A DNA stretch of 21,503 nucleotides from Ignavibacteriales bacterium (GTDB lineage Bacteria; Bacteroidota; Ignavibacteria; Ignavibacteriales; Melioribacteraceae): positions 1 through 21,503 of the forward strand of contig QYQI01000081.1 in NCBI GenBank assembly GCA_007280825.1, read 5' to 3'. How positions within the stretch are numbered: position 1 is the first letter of the stretch; every line of letters begins with the position of its first letter. The notes beneath the pieces were generated by a model that saw only the letters and a program-made list of their open reading frames with translations, was not told the origin of the DNA and did not search any database. This document shows positions 7,991 to 16,399 of this stretch, piece after piece. The translations under genes were made by a program, and so were the position numbers.

Positions 7991-8029
7991 AAATCCAAAG
8001 TACAAAATTCAAATTTTTTTTTTGGATTT
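7991..8029. repeat. 9-bp inverted repeat in the accA-thioesterase gap
   Basis: AAATCCAAA at 7991-7999 is exactly complementary to TTTGGATTT at 8021-8029, with a 21-base A/T-rich loop that includes a run of nine or more T. It lies just past the accA stop and could weaken or end transcription, but there is no compact GC stem followed by a U tract, so I do not call it a terminator. Confidence 0.4.
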
Positions 8030-8072
8030 TGCGTTTATACTTTTACTAAGCTGAAAAAAATCAAATTACCTT

Positions 8073-8486
8073 ATGCTCACACACGTTACTGAAATTCGGG
8101 TTAGATATGCTGATACGGATAAGATGCAGTTTGTTTATAACGGAAAATATTTGGAATATTTTGAAGTTGGAAGAACTGAGTTGTTAAGGTCAACAGGATT
8201 ACCTTACAGTGAAGTTGAAAAAAAAGGTTATCAACTTCCGTTAATAGAAGCCGGATTAAAATATTATCAACCTGCAGTATATGATGATGTTTTAGAAATC
8301 CATACTAGCGTTAAAGAATTGTACTCTCCAAAAGTTCACATTGAATATGTTGTGAAAAGAAAAAATACAGATGAATTGATTGCAGAGGGATTTACAACAC
8401 ATATATTTATTAGAACAGATACAAAAAAAGCCGTTCGTCCGCCTAAAGATTATGTTGCTGCACTGGAACCGTTTTTCAAAAAATAA
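8073..8486 (+). CDS. YbgC/FadM-type acyl-CoA thioesterase (4HBT hot-dog fold)
   Basis: The single hot-dog domain of 137 residues is the usual length for this family. The N-terminal motif VRYADTDKMQFVY carries D16 at the position of the catalytic aspartate of the 4-hydroxybenzoyl-CoA thioesterase/YbgC group, followed by the long helix YLEYFEVGRTELLR. The central strand HIEYVV and the closing THIFIRTD segment complete the fold. Family members hydrolyse acyl-CoA thioesters in the cytoplasm, and in proteobacteria YbgC goes with the Tol-Pal envelope system. Here it follows accA after a 90-bp gap, suggesting a link to acyl-CoA turnover, but there are no tol-pal genes. The residue after the VVY-like strand is Asn rather than the His common in YbgC, so chain-length preference is open. 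The start is the ATG at 8073. Confidence 0.85.
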   Translation: MLTHVTEIRVRYADTDKMQFVYNGKYLEYFEVGRTELLRSTGLPYSEVEKKGYQLPLIEAGLKYYQPAVYDDVLEIHTSVKELYSPKVHIEYVVKRKNTDELIAEGFTTHIFIRTDTKKAVRPPKDYVAALEPFFKK

Positions 8487-8498
8487 TTATTAAAGTTT

Positions 8499-8519
8499 AC
8501 CGGAGAAAAATTCTTCGGT
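8499..8519 (+). other. Short hairpin between thioesterase and flippase genes
   Basis: ACCGGAGAA (8499-8507) pairs with TTCTTCGGT (8511-8519) across a 3-base AAA loop, nine pairs with one G-T wobble. It sits 12 bp after the thioesterase stop and 16 bp before the flippase ATG. No uninterrupted T run follows on the + strand, so it could be a weak terminator or mRNA-end stabiliser, or chance. Confidence 0.35.
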
Positions 8520-8535
8520 CGGATTAAATTTTGAA

Positions 8536-10002
8536 ATGTTAGAAAAGATAAAAGAACTTACCAAAGACACAGCGATTTATGGAATTAGCACAATCGTCGG
8601 AAGATTTCTGGGATTTTTTCTCATCCCATTTTATACAAATGTAATTAACACACACGATTTTGGAATTTACTCAAACATTTATGCTTACCTCGCATTTCTA
8701 AACATATTTTTTATCTATGGTATGGATGCAGCTTTTATGAAATATGCATCCTTAAAAGAAGATAAGACAGAAAAGAAAAAAACCTTTTCAACTGCATATC
8801 TTTTCGTTACGTTGACTACAATTTTGTTGGCAGTAATATTATATCTTTTAAAAACTCCGTTTTCTAGATTAATGGAAATTCCTAATGAGTATTCAAAACT
8901 ATATTACTATTTAATAATCATTTTGATTTTTGATACGTTAGCACTTGTACCATTTGCTAACCTAAGGTTAGAAAGAAAGTCGGGAAAATTCACTTCAATA
9001 AAACTCTCGAACATAATATTAAATCTTGCTCTTAATTTTATTTTAGTCTTAAAATTCAAACTTGGAATTGAAGCAATTTTTTTGGCTAACCTGATTGCGT
9101 CGGCTTTTTCTTTTTTATTGCTAACACCTGAAATATTCAAATTGATTTCAATCAGAATCGATAAAAACCTTTTAAGAAAACTTTTGAAATTCGGTATTCC
9201 GTATTTACCGGCAAGTTTAGCTGCAATGGTTGTTCAGGTTGTAGATCGCCCTGTTGTGCTGGCTATGACAAATGAATCCACGCTTGGTATATACCAGGCG
9301 AATTACAAACTCGGAATTTTTATGATGCTCTTTGTTTCAATGTTTCAATTTGCTTGGCAGCCGTTTTTTCTGAATAATGCAAAAGAAAAAAATGCTAAAG
9401 ATATTTTTGCAAAAGTTTTAACACTGTTTTTACTTGTATCAAGTATGATCTGGATCGTTCTTACTTTATTTGTAGAAGATTTTGCTAGGTTTGAATTCAT
9501 GCCCGGGAAATCAATTATTGGTAAAGAATATTTAAGCGGTATAGCAATTGTCCCGATTATTCTTCTCGGTTATCTTTTCAACGGAATCTATTACAACTTT
9601 CAAGCTGGAATTTATATAGAAGAGAAAACAAAATATTTCCCTTTTGTAACCGGAGCCGGAGCGCTGGTTAATGTTGTTGTAAATATTTTGTTAATACCAA
9701 TTCTTGGTTTAATTGGTGCGGCTATAGCAACTTTAGCAAGTTATGTTGTTATGGCAACCGGATTGTATTTCTTCTCGCAAAAGTATTACAAGATAAAATA
9801 TGAATACGGTAAAGTATTTAAAATCTTAGCTACAATAGTTATTACATGTATAATCTATTATTATTTTTATTATGAAGTAGGATTAACCATGTTGTATAAA
9901 TTTATTTTACTTTTTTGTTTTATCGGTTCGTTGTTAGCTATGCGGGTCGTTGAAAAAAATGAAATTATCCGTTTAGTTAAAATGCTTCTTCGTGTCAAGT
10001 AG
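8536..10002 (+). CDS. Oligosaccharide/lipopolysaccharide flippase (MOP superfamily, PST family)
   Basis: The 488-residue integral membrane protein has about 12-14 hydrophobic helices spread over its whole length and short charged loops. Its N-terminus (KELTKDTAIYGISTIVGRFLGFFLIPFYTNVI) has the amphipathic lead-in, the GR/GFFLIPFYT segment and the D-FG-YS turn typical of Wzx/RfbX-like polysaccharide biosynthesis proteins. Family members move undecaprenyl-diphosphate-linked oligosaccharides or related lipids from the inner to the outer leaflet of the cytoplasmic membrane. A MurJ-type lipid II role is less likely from the sequence style but not excluded. It lies 50 bp after the thioesterase and 87 bp before dut. 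It is the intact counterpart to the flippase remnant at 1361 but is not visibly a near copy. It fits as exporter for the product of the 2899-7029 genes. Confidence 0.85.
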   Translation: MLEKIKELTKDTAIYGISTIVGRFLGFFLIPFYTNVINTHDFGIYSNIYAYLAFLNIFFIYGMDAAFMKYASLKEDKTEKKKTFSTAYLFVTLTTILLAVILYLLKTPFSRLMEIPNEYSKLYYYLIIILIFDTLALVPFANLRLERKSGKFTSIKLSNIILNLALNFILVLKFKLGIEAIFLANLIASAFSFLLLTPEIFKLISIRIDKNLLRKLLKFGIPYLPASLAAMVVQVVDRPVVLAMTNESTLGIYQANYKLGIFMMLFVSMFQFAWQPFFLNNAKEKNAKDIFAKVLTLFLLVSSMIWIVLTLFVEDFARFEFMPGKSIIGKEYLSGIAIVPIILLGYLFNGIYYNFQAGIYIEEKTKYFPFVTGAGALVNVVVNILLIPILGLIGAAIATLASYVVMATGLYFFSQKYYKIKYEYGKVFKILATIVITCIIYYYFYYEVGLTMLYKFILLFCFIGSLLAMRVVEKNEIIRLVKMLLRVK

Positions 10003-10088
10003 TATTTTATCTTTTCTAAGTATTTTAAAAACAAGAAGAAAAGAAAATTCTTTTATCATAACTTTTCATCACAATTCAAGAAAAAACT

Positions 10089-10544
10089 ATGGAATCAATT
10101 CAAATAAAAATTCAGCATATCACAGATCAATTTCAAGATATACTTTTACTTGAGTATGCTACTGAAGGAAGCAGCGGTCTTGATCTGCGTGCCGCTGTTG
10201 AAACTGAAATGAAAATTGAAAAAGGTAAAGTTGGATTAATTTCGACAAATCTAAAAGTTGAAATACCAATCGGATATGAAATACAAATTCGTCCGCGCAG
10301 CGGACTTGCAGCAAAAAATGGAATTGGAGTTTTAAATTCACCTGGGACAATTGATTCCGATTACCGCGGGGAAATCAAAGTGATCTTATTTAATTTCAGT
10401 GACGAAGATTTTATTATCAAACGCGGCGATAGAATTGCTCAGATGGTTGTTTCAAAAGTTTACCGCGCAAATTTAATTGTTACTGATGAACTAAATGAAA
10501 GTAAACGCGGTGATGGCGGATTTGGACACACAGGGAAAAAATAA
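10089..10544 (+). CDS. dut: dUTP diphosphatase (dUTPase), trimeric type
   Basis: The 151-residue protein has all five dUTPase motifs in order: motif 1 SSGLDLRA; motif 2 QIRPRSGLAAKNGI, with the serine that contacts phosphate; motif 3 GVLNSPGTIDSDYRGEIKV, with the aspartate and tyrosine of the uracil pocket; motif 4 RGDRIAQMV; and motif 5 RGDGGFGHTGK, the flexible C-terminal arm that closes over the nucleotide of a neighbouring subunit. The enzyme hydrolyses dUTP to dUMP and diphosphate, keeping uracil out of DNA and feeding thymidylate synthesis. It is complete, with the usual homotrimer length. It lies upstream of dnaE, separated by 84 bp carrying a repeat, a plausible DNA-metabolism pairing. 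The ATG at 10089 is preceded by AAGAAAAAAC, an A-rich leader without a strong Shine-Dalgarno site. Confidence 0.97.
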   Translation: MESIQIKIQHITDQFQDILLLEYATEGSSGLDLRAAVETEMKIEKGKVGLISTNLKVEIPIGYEIQIRPRSGLAAKNGIGVLNSPGTIDSDYRGEIKVILFNFSDEDFIIKRGDRIAQMVVSKVYRANLIVTDELNESKRGDGGFGHTGKK

Positions 10545-10549
10545 TAAAT

Positions 10550-10614
10550 AATTGAGAATTTAGAATTGCGAATTGAGAATTTAATTTTCAATTATCCATT
10601 TGCAATTCGCAATT
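10550..10614. repeat. Nested direct and inverted AATTGCGAATTG-type repeat between dut and dnaE
   Basis: AATTGCGAATTG (10564-10575) is perfectly complementary to CAATTCGCAATT (10603-10614), a 12-bp stem with a 27-base loop. Within and beside it, AATTGAGAATTTA occurs twice (10550-10562 and 10571-10583, 21-bp period). AATTGA (10571-10576) can also pair with TCAATT (10588-10593) to make an inner hairpin. It fills nearly the whole gap between the dut stop and the dnaE ATG. Repeats of this flavour recur between genes in low-GC Bacteroidota-like genomes from memory; whether this one is repeated genome-wide cannot be seen here. Confidence 0.7.
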
Positions 10615-10628
10615 AATCTTTAATAATC

Positions 10629-13600
10629 ATGTCAGATTTTGTTCACATACATAACCATTCTCATTACAGTCTGCAGGACGGCGCTTGCACTGTTGAAGAT
10701 TTAATTCTTGCTGCTAAAAAAAATAATATGCATGCAGTTGCATTGACTGATCATGGAGTAATGTTTGGTTCTGCGGAGTTCTACAAAAAAGCAAAGCAGG
10801 AAGGGGTCAAACCGCTTGTTGGAATGGAAGCCTACATTGTAATTGATGGAACACGTTTCGATAGGAAAGGAGACGATCCGAATAATCTGAAAAAAAAATC
10901 AAAACCTTATAATCATCTTTTATTGCTTGCTAAGAATGCGACCGGTTATAAAAATTTGATGAAGCTTACAACTATCGGTTACATTGAAGGATTTTATTAT
11001 AGACCAAGAATTGATCTTGAAATACTTGCCAAATATAGTGAAGGATTAATTTGTACATCAGCTTGTCCTGCCGGACCAATCTCAACACCAATAATTAATG
11101 ATGATTATACTAAAGCCCGTTCAACTGCCATAAAATTGAAAGAAATTTTTGGAGATGATTTTTATCTCGAAATTCAAGATCATGGAATGGATATAGAAAA
11201 ACCGATTCTTGATACAATGCCTAAGCTTGCTGCAGATCTTGGAATAAAATTAGTTGCTACTAATGATATTCATTATATCGAAAAAGATCATTCGATCGCA
11301 CATAATATTTTAATTCAACTTGGCGATAAAACCGGAACTGTTGATTATAAAGATTTGCGGTATGGAACAGATCAGATATATTTTAAATCCGCAGATGAAA
11401 TGAAAAAGCTTTTCAAAAATTATAAAGGTGCGATTGAAAATACGATTGAGATCGAAGAAAAAATAAATTTGCAATTAGATTTTCGCGGGCATCAATTTCC
11501 GCAATTTCCAATTCCGCAAAATTCCAAAGCAAAAAATTTAGAAGAATATCTCGAACAACTTGCAGAAGATAGATTAGAGAGTACTTATAAAAAAGTAACT
11601 CCGGAAATCGAGGAGCGTTTCAAATTTGAGATAGATGTTATTAAACAAATGGGTTACGCCGGATATTTTTTAGTCGTACAGGATTTTATTAACGCAGCTA
11701 AACAAAAAGGAATTCCTGTTGGTCCAGGCAGAGGAAGTGCTGCCGGAAGTTTGGTGGCTTATGTTTTAGGAATAACAAATGTTGATCCGTTGAAATATAA
11801 TTTGTTGTTCGAACGGTTTCTAAATCCCGCACGTAAATCAATGCCTGATATTGATGTTGATTTCGCCGATGATAAGCGCGGTGAAGTTATTAATTATGTA
11901 AAAGAAAAATACGGCGAGAATTCAGTTGCGCAGATTATAACTTTTAACAGATTATCATCACGTGCCGTATTAAAAGATGTAGCACGCGTACTAAAAATTC
12001 CAATTCCAACCGTAGAAAAAATTACAAAATGGATTCCATCAAAGTTTGGACGTGTTTACGATCTTGATCAAGCATTAAACGAAGTTCCAGAACTTGCGTG
12101 GGTTAATAAATCCGACGACCCAATAATTCAAGAACTTATTAAGTATGCTAAAATTCTTGAAGGAATGAACCGCAATGCATCTAAACATGCTGCAGGTGTT
12201 GTTATCACTCCGGGTGAAGTAAGTGATTTTGTTCCTCTTGCAATTTACGGCGATGATAATTCGATAGTTACACAATTTAATATGAAGGATCTTGAGGATG
12301 CTGGATTATTAAAAATGGATTTTCTTGGACTAAGAACTTTATCAATCATTAGAGATACGATCGAGTTAGTAAAACAATCCAGCAAGATTGAAATTGATAT
12401 TGATAATATTCCGACAGACGATGCTAAGACATATGAAGTTTTCAGCAAGGGACAGACAACTGCAGTGTTTCAGTTTGAAAGTGCCCCGATGCGTGAGTAT
12501 CTAAAAAAACTTAGACCAACCAGTATAAATGATCTTGCTGCAATGAATGCACTTTACCGTCCCGGTCCTATGGAATTTATTGATGATTTTCTTTCCCGGA
12601 AAAACGGAAAGAGGCAAATAAAATATTTACATCAAGTTCTTGAGCCGATACTTAAAGAAACAAACGGTATTATTGTTTATCAGGAACAAGTAATACAGAT
12701 TGCAAATAAAGTTGCGGGAATGAGTTTAGCCGAAGCAGATCTTCTTCGAAGAGCAATGGGTAAAAAAGATTTGAAAGCAATGGCCGAACAGAAAGAAAAA
12801 TTTACGGAAGGTGCAATCAAAAATAATATCAGCAAGAGAATTGCCGAAGAGATTTTTGAAGCTATAGATAAGTTTGCTAATTACGGTTTTAATAAAAGCC
12901 ACGCTGTTGCTTATTCTATAGTTGCATATCAAACAGCATATTTAAAAGCTCATTACTTAGAAGAATTTCTTGCTGCCAACCTTTCAAATGAATATGGTAA
13001 TTCTGATAAAGTAACTAACCTACTTGAAGATTGCCGTAAACTTAATGTTAAAGTTCTTCCTCCTGATATTAATAATCCATCTGTAAAATTTGGTGTTAAG
13101 AATAAGCAAATTATTTTTGGAATGAGTGCGATAAAAAATGTCGGAGTTAATGCTGTAGAAATGATTAAATCGTCTCATGTAAAACTTGGAAGAAATTTTA
13201 AGAACATTTATGATTTCTGTGCGAATGTTGATAATCGGATTGTAAATAAACGCTCACTGGAAGGATTAGTTCTTGCAGGTGCATTCGATCTGTGCGGCGG
13301 TTCTCGGGCGCAGAACTTTTTAGCGGTTGAAGAATCTCTTATGTTCGGCAGCAAAGTTCAATCAGTAAAAGGTTCTCTGTCAGATAGTTTATTCTCTAGT
13401 GATTCGGATGCGATGCACATTTACGAACCGAAACTTCCGGATATTCGTCCATGGGAAACAAAAGAACGATTGGCAAAAGAAAGAGAAGTACTTGGCTTCT
13501 ATTTAACCGACCATCCGCTGAGAAAATATGAAATAGAATACAACTCATTTGCAACAGTTCATCTTGGCGAGATGGAAACTTATAAGTTCAACGAATCAGT

Positions 13601-14087
13601 GAGAGCATGCGGAGTTATAACGGAAGTAAGAACTAAAATTGATAAGCGCGGAAATCAAATGGTGTTTTTTAAGTTAGATGATTTCAGCGGTTCATGTGAA
13701 TGTTTGATGTTCTCAAAAGTTTTTGCAACATGTGAAAACTTAATTGCACTTGAGTCAACTATTCTGGTAACAGGTAAATTAGAAAGCAGCGGAGATGCAG
13801 TAAAGTTACATGTTGATGAAGCAATCTCACTCGACAATGCAAAACAAAAACTAACTAAGAGAATTGGAATTATTATAGATAAGAATTCAAACCAAGCAAA
13901 CACGGTTACAGAGATTAAAAAAATAATTGAAGAGAATGAAGGGACATTGCCGGTTCTTATCTGCATAAAAGATAACGGTGTTATGCGGGAATTTCATATC
14001 AATTATAAAATTTCATTCAACTCAGAATTCATTCCTAAAGTAAAAAAACTTCTTGGCGAAGAATCAATTGTTTATCTGGCTACTTAA
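10629..14087 (+). CDS. dnaE: DNA polymerase III subunit alpha
   Basis: At 1152 residues this is a full-length bacterial replicative polymerase of the DnaE (not PolC) class. The N-terminal PHP domain begins HIHNHSHYSLQDG and continues with ALTDHGVM. The palm carries PDIDVDF with the catalytic aspartates D407 and D409, and KMDFLGLRTL supplies the third, D564. Between them are GPGRGSAAGSLVAYVLGI, SSRAVLKDVARV and SKHAAGVVIT; the fingers follow with ALYRPGPMEF, VYQEQVIQIA and NKSHAVAYSIVAYQTAYLKAHY. A tandem HhH region (GMSAIKNVG) and an OB domain (about 990-1060) close the protein. It catalyses template-directed DNA synthesis as the core of the replisome. It has no internal proofreading exonuclease of the PolC type, so proofreading would come from a separate DnaQ or the PHP domain. 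It is alone apart from dut upstream, and is followed by a repeat cluster. Confidence 0.98.
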   Translation: MSDFVHIHNHSHYSLQDGACTVEDLILAAKKNNMHAVALTDHGVMFGSAEFYKKAKQEGVKPLVGMEAYIVIDGTRFDRKGDDPNNLKKKSKPYNHLLLLAKNATGYKNLMKLTTIGYIEGFYYRPRIDLEILAKYSEGLICTSACPAGPISTPIINDDYTKARSTAIKLKEIFGDDFYLEIQDHGMDIEKPILDTMPKLAADLGIKLVATNDIHYIEKDHSIAHNILIQLGDKTGTVDYKDLRYGTDQIYFKSADEMKKLFKNYKGAIENTIEIEEKINLQLDFRGHQFPQFPIPQNSKAKNLEEYLEQLAEDRLESTYKKVTPEIEERFKFEIDVIKQMGYAGYFLVVQDFINAAKQKGIPVGPGRGSAAGSLVAYVLGITNVDPLKYNLLFERFLNPARKSMPDIDVDFADDKRGEVINYVKEKYGENSVAQIITFNRLSSRAVLKDVARVLKIPIPTVEKITKWIPSKFGRVYDLDQALNEVPELAWVNKSDDPIIQELIKYAKILEGMNRNASKHAAGVVITPGEVSDFVPLAIYGDDNSIVTQFNMKDLEDAGLLKMDFLGLRTLSIIRDTIELVKQSSKIEIDIDNIPTDDAKTYEVFSKGQTTAVFQFESAPMREYLKKLRPTSINDLAAMNALYRPGPMEFIDDFLSRKNGKRQIKYLHQVLEPILKETNGIIVYQEQVIQIANKVAGMSLAEADLLRRAMGKKDLKAMAEQKEKFTEGAIKNNISKRIAEEIFEAIDKFANYGFNKSHAVAYSIVAYQTAYLKAHYLEEFLAANLSNEYGNSDKVTNLLEDCRKLNVKVLPPDINNPSVKFGVKNKQIIFGMSAIKNVGVNAVEMIKSSHVKLGRNFKNIYDFCANVDNRIVNKRSLEGLVLAGAFDLCGGSRAQNFLAVEESLMFGSKVQSVKGSLSDSLFSSDSDAMHIYEPKLPDIRPWETKERLAKEREVLGFYLTDHPLRKYEIEYNSFATVHLGEMETYKFNESVRACGVITEVRTKIDKRGNQMVFFKLDDFSGSCECLMFSKVFATCENLIALESTILVTGKLESSGDAVKLHVDEAISLDNAKQKLTKRIGIIIDKNSNQANTVTEIKKIIEENEGTLPVLICIKDNGVMREFHINYKISFNSEFIPKVKKLLGEESIVYLAT

Positions 14088-14113
14088 TTACGTTTAGCAG
14101 AATTTTATTATGA

Positions 14114-14245
14114 ATAGCCACGACCTTTAGGTCGTGAAATAATTAGCAACACAACCAACGGCTTTAGCCAAAATATTAGACAAATTTGGGCCGAAGCCTG
14201 AATAATTTGGGTTAATGTAATCCCGACATAAATGCCGGGGCTAGT
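14114..14245. repeat. Cluster of three palindromes, REP/MITE-like
   Basis: Three hairpins follow one another. CACGACC-TTTA-GGTCGTG (14119-14136) is a perfect 7-bp stem with a TTTA loop. A second, imperfect pair of arms at 14159-14174 and 14186-14201 shares GGCTT..GCC.AAA, and its left arm itself holds GGC-TTTA-GCC. CCCGACAT-AA-ATGCCGGG (14222-14239) has one mismatch. G+C is visibly higher than in the flanks. The repeated design (GC stem, TTTA loop) resembles REP-type palindromes mobilised by Y1/RAYT transposases, or a short MITE; no transposase is present. It fills much of the 293-bp gap after dnaE and could also act as a bidirectional terminator. Confidence 0.65.
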
Positions 14246-14380
14246 AATAAGCACAATTTTCAAACGTGAGTTAATATTAAAAGTAATTTAAAGTGCTGAT
14301 ATCAAACAGCGGTAGATTGATTTGATTTCATTTTCGTATTTCTTAAGTTTGTGCCGCTATAAATAAAAAAGGAAAAACTA

Positions 14381-15199
14381 ATGGAAAAAAAGTGGGCGCT
14401 AATACTTGGAGCTTCCAGCGGATTTGGAGGTGCGTCTGCAGTTGAACTTGCGAAACATGGCTACAATATTTTTGGCGTTCATCTTGATCGTCAAGCTACA
14501 ATACCATCAGTTCAACAAGTAATAAAAAAAATTGAAAAGACCGGACAGAAGGCAATCTTCTTTAATATAAATGCAGCAGATCAAATTAAAATCAACGATA
14601 CACTGGATGAAATCAAAGAAAGATTCGCAACTAAAGAACATCCCCATGTTCATGTTCTTATTCATTCTCTTGCTTTCGGAACTCTAAAACCATACATCAC
14701 AAAAAATCCAAACGATTCTATTTCTCCCGCACAAATGAGTATGACTTTAGATGTTATGGCACATTCGTTGGTTTATTGGACTCAAGGATTAATCCAAAGA
14801 GATTTGTTTGCGAATAACGGTAGAATATTTGCTCTTACAAGTGCAGGTTCACATACAGTAATACCAAATTACGGAGCGGTATCTGCGGCTAAAGCCGCAC
14901 TGGAATCTCACATCCGTCAACTTGCTGTAGAACTTGGACCAATGAGTATTACATGTAATTCAATTATGGCAGGCGTTACTGATACACCCGCTGGAAGAAA
15001 AATTCCAATGTTCGATAAAATGCTTCACACGGCTAAATCGAAAAATCCGCGCGGCAGACTTACCACACCTGAGGAAGTAGCAAAAGCAATTATACTTTTA
15101 TGTGATGAAAAAGCTGATTGGATTTCAGGAAATGTAATTGGTGTGGACGGCGGAGAATACATAGTAAATTATATCGGTGAAAAAACTTATAACAAATAA
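14381..15199 (+). CDS. Enoyl-[acyl-carrier-protein] reductase-like SDR (FabI/FabL type)
   Basis: This 272-residue short-chain dehydrogenase has GASSGFG at residues 10-16 as the nucleotide-binding loop and VLIHSLAFGTLKPY at the position of the FabI/FabL substrate strand. The active-site spacing is Y164-x6-K171 (YGAVSAAK). The Y-x6-K spacing, unlike the Y-x3-K of ordinary SDRs, is the mark of enoyl-ACP reductases. IMAGVTDTPAGRKIP, RGRLTTPEEVAKAI and the C-terminal ISGNVIGVDGGEYI follow as in that family. It would reduce trans-2-enoyl-ACP with NAD(P)H in the last step of fatty-acid elongation. The sequence mixes FabI-like (IHSLAF) and FabL-like (G-L-P) features, so I give no gene symbol. An AAGGA site at 14369-14373 sits 7 bp before the ATG. 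The acyl-CoA dehydrogenase follows 15 bp after the stop. Confidence 0.78.
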   Translation: MEKKWALILGASSGFGGASAVELAKHGYNIFGVHLDRQATIPSVQQVIKKIEKTGQKAIFFNINAADQIKINDTLDEIKERFATKEHPHVHVLIHSLAFGTLKPYITKNPNDSISPAQMSMTLDVMAHSLVYWTQGLIQRDLFANNGRIFALTSAGSHTVIPNYGAVSAAKAALESHIRQLAVELGPMSITCNSIMAGVTDTPAGRKIPMFDKMLHTAKSKNPRGRLTTPEEVAKAIILLCDEKADWISGNVIGVDGGEYIVNYIGEKTYNK

Positions 15200-15214
15200 A
15201 TTCTGGAAGGATTG

Positions 15215-16357
15215 ATGAATGAATTTACTTTAACTGAAGAACAGCAAATGCTGCGGGACATGACCCGCGATTTTGTTAACAACGAGATAAAACCAATTGC
15301 TGCTAAGATAGATGCAGAAGAAAAAATTCCTAAAGAACTAATTAAAAAACTTGGTGAGCTTGGATTTTTAGGAGTAGTATTTCCCGAAGAATATGGTGGA
15401 GGAGGATTTGGTGAAGTTGGTTATTGTTTGATGCAAGAAGAAATAGCTCGCGGTTGTATGTCCACGGCAACATTTATCGGGGCTCATCAATCAATAGGTT
15501 CAAATGTAATTTATATCGGTGGTACTGAAGAACAGAAACTGAAATATTTAACTCCCCTAGCCAAAGGTGAAAAAATTGGTGCGTTCTGTTTAACTGAAGC
15601 GCAAGCTGGTTCGGATTCATTCAATGTAAAAACGCGCGCACATCTCGAGGGAAACGAATGGGTGATTAACGGAGAAAAATTGTGGATAACAAACGGAGGG
15701 ATTGCAGATATTGTTTCTGTGTTTGCAAGAACGAATAAAGGTATCAGTGCTTTTATTGTGGAAACAGAAACTCCCGGATTTAGTGCAGGTCCGCCTGAAA
15801 AGAAAATGGGAATTAAAGGAAGTACAACAAATGCAATTACTTTTGATAATGTTCGAATACCAAAAGGAAATTTAATAGGAACAGATGGTCGCGGATTTAT
15901 TTTAGCTATGAAGACCTTAAATGCAGGAAGATTAGGATTAGGTGCCGCATGTTTAGGTGCTGCAAAAGAACTTTTAGAAATGTCAACCCAATACGCAAAA
16001 CAAAGAAAACAGTTTGATCAATCGATCTCCAATTTTCAAGCAATACAATTTATGCTTTCAGAAATGGCAACATTGCTTTATGCTATGGAGTCAATGGTAT
16101 ATAGAACTGCAGTTGATTACGATGCAAAGAAAGATGTAAATCGTCAATCAGCAATAGTAAAAATTTTTTGTTCTGAATCTCTTGATAAAATTGCAGATCA
16201 TGCAGTTCAAATTCACGGTGGTATGGGATACTCGCGCGAACTTCCAATAGAAAGATTTTACAGGGATTCCCGCATCAATAGAATTTTTGAAGGGACAACA
16301 GAAATTCAAAAAGGGATTATTGCAAGAGAAGTTTTAAAAAAGAACGGTGTTGTTTAA
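15215..16357 (+). CDS. Acyl-CoA dehydrogenase (short/branched-chain type)
   Basis: The product has 380 residues from the ATG at 15215; a TTG three bases earlier is less likely because GGAAGG at 15205-15210 is well placed for the ATG. It shows the whole ACAD fold: the N-terminal helical domain (LTEEQQMLRDMTRDFVNNEI), the middle beta domain with CLTEAQAGSDSFNVKT and WITNGGIAD for FAD and substrate, and the C-terminal domain with RKQFDQSISNFQAIQFMLSEMA and QIHGGMGYSRELPIERFYRD. The catalytic base is E359 in IFEGTTEIQ, the position used by short/medium-chain enzymes. It dehydrogenates acyl-CoA to trans-2-enoyl-CoA, passing electrons to ETF. It sits between the enoyl-ACP reductase-like SDR and trxA, probably in one transcript. 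Chain-length preference cannot be read. Confidence 0.93.
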   Translation: MNEFTLTEEQQMLRDMTRDFVNNEIKPIAAKIDAEEKIPKELIKKLGELGFLGVVFPEEYGGGGFGEVGYCLMQEEIARGCMSTATFIGAHQSIGSNVIYIGGTEEQKLKYLTPLAKGEKIGAFCLTEAQAGSDSFNVKTRAHLEGNEWVINGEKLWITNGGIADIVSVFARTNKGISAFIVETETPGFSAGPPEKKMGIKGSTTNAITFDNVRIPKGNLIGTDGRGFILAMKTLNAGRLGLGAACLGAAKELLEMSTQYAKQRKQFDQSISNFQAIQFMLSEMATLLYAMESMVYRTAVDYDAKKDVNRQSAIVKIFCSESLDKIADHAVQIHGGMGYSRELPIERFYRDSRINRIFEGTTEIQKGIIAREVLKKNGVV

Positions 16358-16399
16358 CAGATTATGTTTTTTATAATTCATTAAGGAGTAGTTACAAAA

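Noticed and set aside
10550..10614. CRISPR-like reading of the repeated AATTGAGAATTTA units
   Set aside because: Only two copies, 21-bp period, no uniform spacers and no cas genes.
13655..13966. 103-codon minus-strand frame in dnaE
   Set aside because: Shadow of the OB-domain coding sequence; no independent support.
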